Source of the DNA: Arcobacter sp. UBA7394
Lineage (GTDB): Bacteria > Campylobacterota > Campylobacteria > Campylobacterales > Arcobacteraceae
NCBI GenBank assembly: GCA_002470185.1
Contig: DKNG01000098.1
Coordinates: 1 to 5,577 of the forward strand
Reading direction: 5' to 3'
DNA: 5,577 nt
Part shown: positions 1 to 5,185 of the stretch, in pieces
How positions within the stretch are numbered: the first letter of the stretch is position 1
Layout: each line of letters opens with the position of its first letter
Program-made: the position numbers and the translations under genes
The notes under the pieces: model-generated
The model's input: only the letters and a program-made list of their open reading frames with translations
What the model was told of the DNA's origin: nothing
Database searches by the model: none

Positions 1-575
1 GATAATGAGTGAAACTCCATAGGTAAATCTTTTTTATCTATTTGAGTAAGTGATTTTTCATCCATATTAGATAGTTTTTTATTAATCTGTAAAATAGGTT
101 TTAATAATGACTTAGATACTACAAGTGAGTATATAAGCATAAGTAAAAATCCTGGAATTGCCAAAATAAATAAGTTCTTGAAAATTATTGAGTATAGTAG
201 CTCTCGCTCAAAATTAATATTTCTTTTTATCTCTAAGAATTTTCTTTTCTCCAAATCAAATGGATATAAAAGTTTAATATAAAAGTTATTCTCTTTTTTA
301 TATGTAAAAAATTTGTGTGCTTTTAATTTTGGATTATTTACTAAATCAATAGATACATCATCATTTTGAATACTTTTGAAAGTATTAAAATTTATCTCTT
401 TATTGTAAGCTGCTGTATAAATCTTTTTAGCATCTTGAAGCATGTTTTTTTGGATGTTTTCGTAAATAGTACTTCTTGAGTACTCATAAAAAATAAATGA
501 AAGTGTTATTATAAAAAGCGAAGTTGCTATTATAAGTTTAGTATAAAACTGTTTATAAATGCTCTTCGCTTCCAT
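1..575 (-). CDS. Two-component sensor histidine kinase, N-terminal part (runs off the left edge)
   Basis: Reading the minus strand from the ATG at 575 gives 191 open codons to the window edge. An in-frame TAG lies 12 bases upstream of that ATG, so the start is well fixed. The protein shows a short basic cytoplasmic N-terminus, a first membrane helix at about residues 13-30, a roughly 100-residue periplasmic sensor region (about 31-128), a second helix at about 132-153, then a HAMP-like linker beginning SKSLLKPI. The last visible residues, LPMEFHSL, match the junction that normally leads into the HisKA dimerisation/phospho-acceptor domain. The H-box and ATPase domain lie outside the window. 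The periplasmic part has no domain I recognise, so the signal is unknown. The gene starts 26 bp after the regulator at 602-1288 on the same strand and is presumably cotranscribed as its partner kinase. Its only Shine-Dalgarno candidate is a weak TAGG. Kinase identity is firm from architecture and context, although the catalytic part is unseen. Confidence 0.85.
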   Translation of the reverse strand, partial: MEAKSIYKQFYTKLIIATSLFIITLSFIFYEYSRSTIYENIQKNMLQDAKKIYTAAYNKEINFNTFKSIQNDDVSIDLVNNPKLKAHKFFTYKKENNFYIKLLYPFDLEKRKFLEIKRNINFERELLYSIIFKNLFILAIPGFLLMLIYSLVVSKSLLKPILQINKKLSNMDEKSLTQIDKKDLPMEFHSL

Positions 576-601
576 AATTCTAACCTAGTTAAGGAGTTTT
601 G

Positions 602-1288
602 TTATTTTGTTTCTTCGTCTTTGTTATCAGGGTAACAGAATCTATAACCTCTTCTTCTAATTGTTTCAATAGTAGAGATGTTTAATGGTTTATCCATTTT
701 TTGTCTAATTTGGTTAATTGCAACTTCAATTACGTTTGGAGTTACTAATTCTGGTTCTTCCCAGATTGCGTCTAATAATTGCTCTTTAGATACAATTTGA
801 TCTCTGTGTCTTGCTAAGTGTGTTAAAACTTCAAAAGGTTTACCTTTTAATTCAATTTCTTCACCAGCATATTCGATTTTTTCTTCATCAGGGTTAATTG
901 ATAATTCATCAATCTCGATTACATTTGTTCCACCGAATCTTAATCTAGCTTCAATTCTAGCTAATAAAATATCGAAATCAAATGGTTTTTTAATGAAATC
1001 ATCTGCACCAGATTTTAATGCTTCAATTTCAGATTCTTTATCATCTCTTGCTGAAATGATTACAACAGCAGTTCTTGAACTTCTGTTTTTAACAATTTTA
1101 CATAACTCAATACCATCACCATCTGGTAACATCCAGTCTGTTAATACTAAGTCATAGTTTCTGATATCAATAAAGTATTCAGCATCTTTGTAATTTTCTG
1201 CAGCATCTACTTGATATCCAAAATCAGTAAGACCTTCTTGCAGTGTTCTATTTAAAGTTATTTCGTCTTCAATTATTAAAATTCTCAT
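602..1288 (-). CDS. cosR: OmpR-family response regulator, CosR/HsrA orthologue with an intact phosphorylation site
   Basis: This 228-residue protein has a receiver domain (about 1-117) and a winged-helix DNA-binding domain (about 123-220). The receiver keeps the acidic pair E7/D8, phospho-acceptor D51 in LTDWMLPDGDG, switch residue S79, aromatic F98 and K101 before P102, so it looks fully phosphorylatable. The C-terminal half contains blocks I recall as almost invariant in Campylobacter CosR and Helicobacter HP1043/HsrA: GKPFEVLTHLARHRDQIVSK, TPNVIEVAINQIRQKMDKP and RRRGYRFCYP. Those proteins are essential orphan regulators of oxidative stress and central metabolism whose receivers lack the aspartate; from memory CosR has S at this position and HP1043 is more degenerate. 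Here a histidine kinase gene follows at 26 bp, so the protein probably works in a normal phosphorelay. A Shine-Dalgarno AAGGGA (1298-1303, minus strand) lies 9 bases before the ATG. TTAAG repeats upstream suggest autoregulation. An alternative name is hsrA. Family assignment is very secure; the target genes are inference. Confidence 0.95.
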   Translation of the reverse strand: MRILIIEDEITLNRTLQEGLTDFGYQVDAAENYKDAEYFIDIRNYDLVLTDWMLPDGDGIELCKIVKNRSSRTAVVIISARDDKESEIEALKSGADDFIKKPFDFDILLARIEARLRFGGTNVIEIDELSINPDEEKIEYAGEEIELKGKPFEVLTHLARHRDQIVSKEQLLDAIWEEPELVTPNVIEVAINQIRQKMDKPLNISTIETIRRRGYRFCYPDNKDEETK

Positions 1289-1326
1289 ATATTTGGGTCC
1301 CTTAAATTTAAGTTAAGTTTAAATTT

Positions 1327-1345
1327 TGTCGGAATTGTACCATAA
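1327..1345 (-). promoter_or_regulatory. Putative extended -10 promoter for cosR
   Basis: On the minus strand TGGTACAAT (1342 down to 1334) fits the extended -10 pattern TGnTAnAAT typical of the housekeeping sigma factor in Campylobacterota. Transcription would start near 1327, giving a leader of about 39 bases that crosses two adjacent TTAAG pentamers (1308-1317). A regulator bound there would sit just downstream of the start site and could repress. No clear -35 box is visible, as is usual in this phylum. Confidence 0.6.
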
Positions 1346-1386
1346 AAATTTACAAATTTAAAGGCTTTTTAAGGTAAATTTAGAAA

Positions 1387-1398
1387 TTTCTTAAGAAA
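1387..1398. repeat. 12-bp perfect palindrome TTTCTTAAGAAA in the divergent promoter region
   Basis: TTTCTTAAGAAA is its own reverse complement. It overlaps a second perfect palindrome, AGAAATTTCT at 1382-1391, so the AGAAA/TTTCT half-site occurs three times in 17 bp. The site lies about 50 bp upstream of the start of the presumed peb4 -10 box, a common place for a dimeric regulator. Short AT-rich palindromes also arise by chance, so the operator role is inference. Confidence 0.4.
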
Positions 1399-1451
1399 AG
1401 CTTGTTTCATGGCTTGAATGTTTTAAGTATTAATTGTTTATTAACTAAGAA

Positions 1452-1484
1452 TGGTTACAATATGCCCATATAAATAATTAAGGA
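1452..1484 (+). promoter_or_regulatory. Putative promoter and ribosome binding site for peb4-fba
   Basis: TACAAT at 1456-1461, preceded by a nearby TG (1452-1453, one base further away than the ideal extended -10), would start transcription near 1468. The Shine-Dalgarno AAGGA at 1480-1484 is 5 bases before the ATG at 1490. The short leader of about 22 bases leaves no room for a riboswitch. Confidence 0.5.
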
Positions 1485-1489
1485 ATAAA

Positions 1490-2299
1490 ATGAAGAAGAT
1501 AGTTTTAAGTGTTATAACAACTCTAGCCTTAAGCACTGCTACATTAAGTGCTGCTGATTATTATGCAACAGTAGATGGAGAAAAAATTACAAAGAATGAT
1601 GTGGCTGTAGTTTTACAAGATCCAAGAATTAATTTTGAAACATTACCAAAAAGTGCTCAAAAGCAAGTTTTAGAGCAAATCATCAATAAAAAACTTATTG
1701 CAAATCAAGCATTTAAAGAGGGTGTTGAAAATGATAAAGACTATAAACAAGCATTAGCTAAAGTTAAACAAGACTTAGCATTCCAAGTATGGCAAAAAAA
1801 TCAATTAGAAACATTAAAAGTTTCTGAAAAAGAACAAAAAGAGTTCTTTGATAAAAATAAAGAAAAATTCCAAGTTCCTGCAAACTTAGAAGCTAGACAT
1901 ATTTTAGTAAAAACTGAAAAAGAAGCTAAGGCTTTAATTGCAAAACTTGATAAAGCTAAAAAGAAAGAAGACACATTCGTTGAATTAGCTAAAACTAAAT
2001 CAGTTGGACCTACAGCACCTAAGGGTGGATATTTAGGAAAATTCCCAGCTAATCAAATGGTTCCTGAGTTCTCAAAAGCAGCTCAAGAGTTAAAGAAAAA
2101 TACTTACTCTAAAAAACCAGTGAAAACTCAATTTGGTTACCATGTAATCTTCTTAAAAGATAAAATTGCAGCTAAATCATTATCTTTTAAAGAAGTTAAA
2201 GGTAATATTTCAAAAATGTTATTAGGTAATGCTTATAACAAAAGAGTTAAAGAAATCGCTGACGATTTAAGAAAAAAAGCTAAAATAGTTATTAAATAA
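1490..2299 (+). CDS. peb4: Periplasmic peptidyl-prolyl cis-trans isomerase / chaperone, Peb4 (CBF2) family, PpiC-type parvulin
   Basis: This 269-residue protein helps fold and deliver outer-membrane proteins in the periplasm, as Peb4 does in Campylobacter jejuni and SurA does in other proteobacteria. A Sec signal peptide covers residues 1-21 or 22 (basic MKK, hydrophobic core, LSAA cleavage region). A helical SurA-like N-terminal chaperone region follows (about 23-128). The parvulin catalytic domain spans about 131-225, with the ARHILV motif (H137), a GGYLGKF loop at 179-185 and the FGYHVI motif (H218). A C-terminal helix (about 232-265) completes the chaperone module. Length and domain order match the Peb4 family. 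It is the first gene of a probable operon with fba, 19 bp upstream of it; this pair is also adjacent in C. jejuni (Cj0596-Cj0597, from memory). The protein is very lysine-rich, as is usual for these periplasmic chaperones. Function by family is secure; specific client proteins are unknown. Confidence 0.93.
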   Translation: MKKIVLSVITTLALSTATLSAADYYATVDGEKITKNDVAVVLQDPRINFETLPKSAQKQVLEQIINKKLIANQAFKEGVENDKDYKQALAKVKQDLAFQVWQKNQLETLKVSEKEQKEFFDKNKEKFQVPANLEARHILVKTEKEAKALIAKLDKAKKKEDTFVELAKTKSVGPTAPKGGYLGKFPANQMVPEFSKAAQELKKNTYSKKPVKTQFGYHVIFLKDKIAAKSLSFKEVKGNISKMLLGNAYNKRVKEIADDLRKKAKIVIK

Positions 2300-2306
2300 A
2301 AAATTC

Positions 2307-2321
2307 AAGGAGAACAATTTG
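2307..2321 (+). promoter_or_regulatory. Strong ribosome binding site that fixes a TTG start for fba
   Basis: AAGGAG at 2307-2312 is 6 bases before the TTG at 2319-2321. No ATG or GTG start lies in frame near the family's usual N-terminus; the next in-frame ATG is at residue 92. The TTG is therefore the real initiation codon. Confidence 0.85.
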
Positions 2322-3386
2322 GGTGTATTAGATGTAGTAAAACCAGGAGTATTAACAGGTAGCGAAGCAAAAAAACTTTTTGCTTATGCTAAGGAGAATA
2401 AATTTGCAATTCCAGCAGTAAACGTAGTAGGAACTGATTCTGTAAATGCAATATTAGAATCAGCAGCAAAAGTTAACTCTCCAGTTATTATTCAGTTTTC
2501 AAATGGTGGAGCTCAATTTTTCGCAGGTAAAGGTCTAAAAGTTGATAATGCAGCTATCTTAGGTGGAATCAGTGGTGCACAACATGTACACACAATGGCT
2601 GAAGCTTATGGTATCCCTGTAATATTACATACAGACCACGCTGCTAGAAAACTTTTACCATGGATTGATGGTTTATTAGATGCAGGTCGTTCTCACTTTG
2701 AAAAAACTGGAAGACCATTATATACTTCTCATATGTTAGACTTATCTGAAGAGTCTTTAGAAGAAAATATTGGTACATGTGTTGAATACTTCAAAACTAT
2801 GAATGAACTTGATATGATGATTGAAATTGAATTAGGAATTACTGGTGGGGAAGAAGATGGTGTTGATAACACTGAAGTAGATAATGCTTTATTATATACT
2901 CAACCAGAAGAAGTATGTTATGCATATGAGCAATTATCAGCTGTAAGTGAAAACTTCACAATTGCTGCTTCATTTGGAAATGTTCATGGTGTTTATAAGC
3001 CAGGAAACGTTGTATTATCTCCAAAAATCTTAGATAACTCACAAAAATTCATTGCACAAAAACACAATGTAGAAGCAAAAGCTGTTGATTTTGTATTCCA
3101 CGGTGGTTCTGGTTCTGAGCTTTCAGAAATTAGAGAAGCTATTGAATATGGTGTAATTAAGATGAATATTGATACTGATACACAATGGTCTTTTTGGGAC
3201 GGTGTAAGAGCGTACGAAGCTAAAAATAGAGATTACTTACAAGGTCAAATCGGAAACCCTGATGGTGAAGATAAACCTAACAAATCTTACTATGACCCAA
3301 GAAAATTCTTAAGAGCAGGTCAAGAATCAACAATTGCTAGATTAGAAGTAGCTTTTTCTGATTTATGTTCTTTAAATAAAAACTAA
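2319..3386 (+). CDS. fba: Class II (zinc-dependent) fructose-1,6-bisphosphate aldolase
   Basis: This cytoplasmic enzyme of 355 residues cleaves fructose-1,6-bisphosphate to dihydroxyacetone phosphate and glyceraldehyde-3-phosphate, or runs in reverse for gluconeogenesis, the main direction expected in Campylobacterota that do not use hexoses. It is the long class IIA form, close in length to E. coli FbaA (359 residues). Key residues are visible at a constant offset of three from the E. coli numbering: catalytic D106 and zinc ligand H107 in HTDHAA, E171 in IEIELGITGGEEDG, zinc ligands H223 (NVHGVYKPGN) and H261 (HGGSGS), and substrate-phosphate residues around NIDTDTQW (283-290). All are present, so the enzyme should be active. 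Translation begins at TTG behind a strong AAGGAG. The gene follows peb4 by 19 bp, probably in one transcript, and ends at the terminator shared with the convergent gene. The functional link between aldolase and chaperone is unclear. Confidence 0.97.
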   Translation: MGVLDVVKPGVLTGSEAKKLFAYAKENKFAIPAVNVVGTDSVNAILESAAKVNSPVIIQFSNGGAQFFAGKGLKVDNAAILGGISGAQHVHTMAEAYGIPVILHTDHAARKLLPWIDGLLDAGRSHFEKTGRPLYTSHMLDLSEESLEENIGTCVEYFKTMNELDMMIEIELGITGGEEDGVDNTEVDNALLYTQPEEVCYAYEQLSAVSENFTIAASFGNVHGVYKPGNVVLSPKILDNSQKFIAQKHNVEAKAVDFVFHGGSGSELSEIREAIEYGVIKMNIDTDTQWSFWDGVRAYEAKNRDYLQGQIGNPDGEDKPNKSYYDPRKFLRAGQESTIARLEVAFSDLCSLNKN

Positions 3387-3433
3387 TTATATGAATGGAA
3401 GCTTTTAGCTTTCATTCTAGTTATTTAGTTTTT
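3378..3433. terminator. Bidirectional terminator between fba and the convergent unknown gene
   Basis: The inner hairpin pairs GAATGGAAGCT (3393-3403) with AGCTTTCATTC (3407-3417) around a TTT loop, 11 bp with one G-U pair. The outer arms AAAAACTAA (3378-3386) and TTAGTTTTT (3425-3433) are also exact reverse complements, so each strand has an A-tract before and a U-tract after the stem. The outer arms include the last codons of both convergent genes, including the complete fba stop codon. This symmetry supports termination in both directions. Confidence 0.8.
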
Positions 3434-4110
3434 CTCTTTTTGTTTCTTGTTTTAGAAACTCTTTTCTCATTGATTTTAAAATTATATTGAATATATTTTT
3501 TTGCTAAAAACTCTGAACTACTATACATTTCATCTAATAAAGTTTTTACTTTCCAAACATTTATATTATCACGTTCGCAAAGTTTCTTTTTTATTTCTAA
3601 ATTATTTTTATTGTAAATATCGATGATTTTGTCGAAAGGAAAGTCTTCAAGGAAAGGATAGGTTGATAAAGACTTCCCGTATTCTTTTTTGTAGGAATAT
3701 AGTAGACTGAATGCAAAAAGCTCTGGAATCCACTGAGAACCTGATGAAAGCTTAGTAGAAAATAGATTAGTTAAATATGTATAATATACTTTCATAGGCT
3801 CTAAGTTTAATGCGATTTGTTTATTTAAAACAGATTGATTTTTATTTTTAAATATTTCAAACAATGTCTGCGTTGTTATAATATTATTATCAAGATATTT
3901 GTGGAGAGAACAAATGTGTTTTTCAATAAAATCTAATTCTTCTTGTTTTATCCCAACTATCAATTCATTTGATTTATTAATAAAGTCTTTAGTATTGTAC
4001 TCTTTTAGCAAATGATGTATTATCATTAGCAAAGTATCAAGTTTTAACTTTTTCAAATTAGTTGATTGTGATTGTTTTAACACAAGATTGAATTGTCTGT
4101 TTTTTTCCAT
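3421..4110 (-). CDS. Hypothetical protein of 229 residues, predominantly helical, basic C-terminus
   Basis: I do not recognise this protein. The uninterrupted 229-codon frame in very AT-rich DNA, its own likely terminator and its divergent promoter region support a real gene. It has no signal peptide and no clear membrane helix, so it should be cytoplasmic. Most of it looks alpha-helical: Leu/Lys-rich segments at about 18-37 and 56-75, a central hydrophobic patch at about 126-140 (WIPELFAFSLLYSY), and helices near 158-178 and 184-208. The last ten residues are almost all Lys/Arg/Asn/Thr (KTRNKKRKTK), which could bind nucleic acid. The Shine-Dalgarno is weak (GGAA, about 8 bases before the ATG at 4110). 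It is convergent with fba and divergent from the araC-type gene. Its base composition appears even more AT-rich than peb4 or fba, which fits an accessory or fast-evolving gene. No function is claimed. Confidence 0.7.
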   Translation of the reverse strand: MEKNRQFNLVLKQSQSTNLKKLKLDTLLMIIHHLLKEYNTKDFINKSNELIVGIKQEELDFIEKHICSLHKYLDNNIITTQTLFEIFKNKNQSVLNKQIALNLEPMKVYYTYLTNLFSTKLSSGSQWIPELFAFSLLYSYKKEYGKSLSTYPFLEDFPFDKIIDIYNKNNLEIKKKLCERDNINVWKVKTLLDEMYSSSEFLAKKYIQYNFKINEKRVSKTRNKKRKTK

Positions 4111-4243
4111 AACCGTTCCAAAACTATATAACTTTAAATCTGCACATATTGTAGAGTTTTTTTTCTTTTTATTCTTCTTTTTTATTGCTAAATAAATTGT
4201 TCATTAGTGCTTATTTTATATAAAATTAATGCTATAATGTCCT
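4111..4243. promoter_or_regulatory. Divergent intergenic region between the hypothetical gene and the araC-type gene
   Basis: These 133 bp contain promoter candidates in both directions and a pyrimidine tract (about 4157-4186 on the plus strand, almost only T with a few C and two A). Such bent A/T tracts upstream of -10 boxes often stimulate promoters, and here the tract could serve both sides. For the minus-strand gene, TACAAT at 4153-4148 (minus) would give a start near 4141 and a leader of about 30 bases. No ORF or RNA gene is visible. Confidence 0.45.
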
Positions 4244-4246
4244 ATG
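4230..4246 (+). promoter_or_regulatory. Extended -10 promoter abutting the araC-type start codon
   Basis: TGCTATAAT at 4230-4238 is a perfect extended -10 box (TGnTATAAT). Transcription would begin about 6-8 bases downstream, at 4244-4246, which is the annotated ATG itself. No Shine-Dalgarno sequence precedes the ATG. The sequence therefore suggests either a leaderless mRNA or translation from the second in-frame ATG at 4292 (residue 17). Confidence 0.6.
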
Positions 4247-5116
4247 AAAAAAGAAACCCTACAAAAAAGAACTAAAATTGCCAATGATATTATGTATTAT
4301 ATTTATACACATATTGATACAAACATTGATATTGAGGACTTAAGTATCGACTTGGGAGTGAGTAAATTTCATATGCATAGAATTTTTAAAGATGCTTTTG
4401 GAAAGAATATATATGAAAGTGTAAAGTCTATTAGATTACAAAAGGCTTCTAATCTTTTATTAACTAATAAATACTCAACTATCTCTAATGTGGCTAATTT
4501 ATGTGGTTATTCATCACAATCTTCTTTTATCAAAACATTTAAAGATAGATTTGATATGACACCAAAACAGTGGAAAAATGGCGGATACAAAGAATATTCT
4601 CATAAAATTCTACAACAATCTCCTAAGGCTATGAGCTCAAAAGCAAATTTTGATATTAAACCAACTATTGTAAAAATGCCAAAAATGAAGAGTTTTTATA
4701 TTAGAAACCAAGGTTATAATATCTCTATTCAAGAAACATGGCAAAAACTTCATGTTTGGACTTTATCTAATGATATTAAAAACTATCAGGAGATTGCACT
4801 TTTTCATGATAATCCAACTATTACACCTTTAAATGAATGTCAATATATTGCTTGTGTTGTAACAGAAGATATAGAAGAAGTTAAAAGTGATAGATTACCA
4901 AATTTTTTAATTTCAGATGGAATATATGCAAAGTTTGATCTAAAAGGAAAACATGGAGATGTATTAAAACTTATTCACTGGGTTTACCATGAATGGCTTC
5001 CATCTAGTGAGTTTGAAACTAGCACAAAACCTTCTTATGCTATTTATCATAAAAACAACTTTTTAAGTGAAGATAATGAATTTGAGTTAAGTTTTTATGT
5101 ATCTGTAAAGTTTTAA
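4244..5116 (+). CDS. AraC-family transcriptional regulator with C-terminal GyrI-like effector-binding domain
   Basis: This 290-residue cytoplasmic regulator has an N-terminal AraC/XylS DNA-binding domain (about 12-112) with two helix-turn-helix units. The first is around LSIDLGVSKFHMHRIFKDAF (33-52). The second is around ISNVANLCGYSSQSSFIKTF (80-99), with the characteristic FDMTPKQW following. The C-terminal part (about 138-290) is a GyrI-like/SOUL-related effector-binding domain, recognised by YIACVV (201-206), GIYAKFDLKG (226-235), the WVYHEWLPSSEF block (246-257), PSYAIYH (263-269) and the terminal ELSFYVSVKF. This arrangement is that of Rob, and of many regulators that respond to small amphipathic molecules or drugs, so a ligand-responsive activator is likely; the ligand is unknown. 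The first start places a perfect -10 box only 5 bases upstream; Met17 is the alternative and would leave the DNA-binding domain nearly intact. Its targets are not evident; the divergent unknown gene is the nearest candidate. Confidence 0.92.
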   Translation: MKKETLQKRTKIANDIMYYIYTHIDTNIDIEDLSIDLGVSKFHMHRIFKDAFGKNIYESVKSIRLQKASNLLLTNKYSTISNVANLCGYSSQSSFIKTFKDRFDMTPKQWKNGGYKEYSHKILQQSPKAMSSKANFDIKPTIVKMPKMKSFYIRNQGYNISIQETWQKLHVWTLSNDIKNYQEIALFHDNPTITPLNECQYIACVVTEDIEEVKSDRLPNFLISDGIYAKFDLKGKHGDVLKLIHWVYHEWLPSSEFETSTKPSYAIYHKNNFLSEDNEFELSFYVSVKF

Positions 5117-5157
5117 AAAAATAGTCATAAAATATTACTTTATAACTAAAAAAAACG

Positions 5158-5179
5158 TATAATATTATTACAAAAAGGA
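5158..5179 (+). promoter_or_regulatory. Putative promoter and ribosome binding site for pepA
   Basis: TATAAT at 5158-5163 would start transcription near 5170. The Shine-Dalgarno AAAGGA at 5174-5179 is 6 bases before the ATG at 5186. The leader of about 16 bases is short. This suggests that pepA has its own promoter rather than depending on the araC-type gene 69 bp upstream. Confidence 0.5.
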
Positions 5180-5185
5180 AAACAA

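Larger units (their letters stand above)
1289..1489. promoter_or_regulatory. Divergent intergenic control region between cosR and peb4
   Basis: These 201 bp without a gene hold outward-facing promoters for the regulator (minus) and for peb4-fba (plus). The region is AT-rich and contains repeated TTAAG pentamers on the plus strand at 1308, 1313, 1369, 1391, 1423 and 1478, with the reverse form CTTAA at 1301 and 1390. This is far more than base composition would give by chance. It also contains the 12-bp palindrome at 1387-1398. I infer operator sites for a regulator, most simply the adjacent CosR-like protein. I see no small ORF or structured RNA here. Confidence 0.6.

Noticed and set aside
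590..597. AAGGAG-like sequence on the plus strand between the kinase and regulator genes
   Set aside because: It looks like a Shine-Dalgarno, but no plus-strand start codon and credible frame follows; both neighbouring genes are on the minus strand.
3421..4243. Toxin-antitoxin or defence system formed by the unknown gene and the AraC-type regulator
   Set aside because: The genes are divergent, the regulator has a small-ligand GyrI-like domain rather than an antitoxin fold, and the unknown protein shows no toxin or nuclease motif. Nothing in the sequence supports it beyond adjacency.
5126..5142. ATAAA...TTTAT inverted repeat after the araC-type gene, considered as a terminator
   Set aside because: The stem is only 5 A-T pairs and has no U-tract at the right place. 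Such repeats are expected by chance in this composition.
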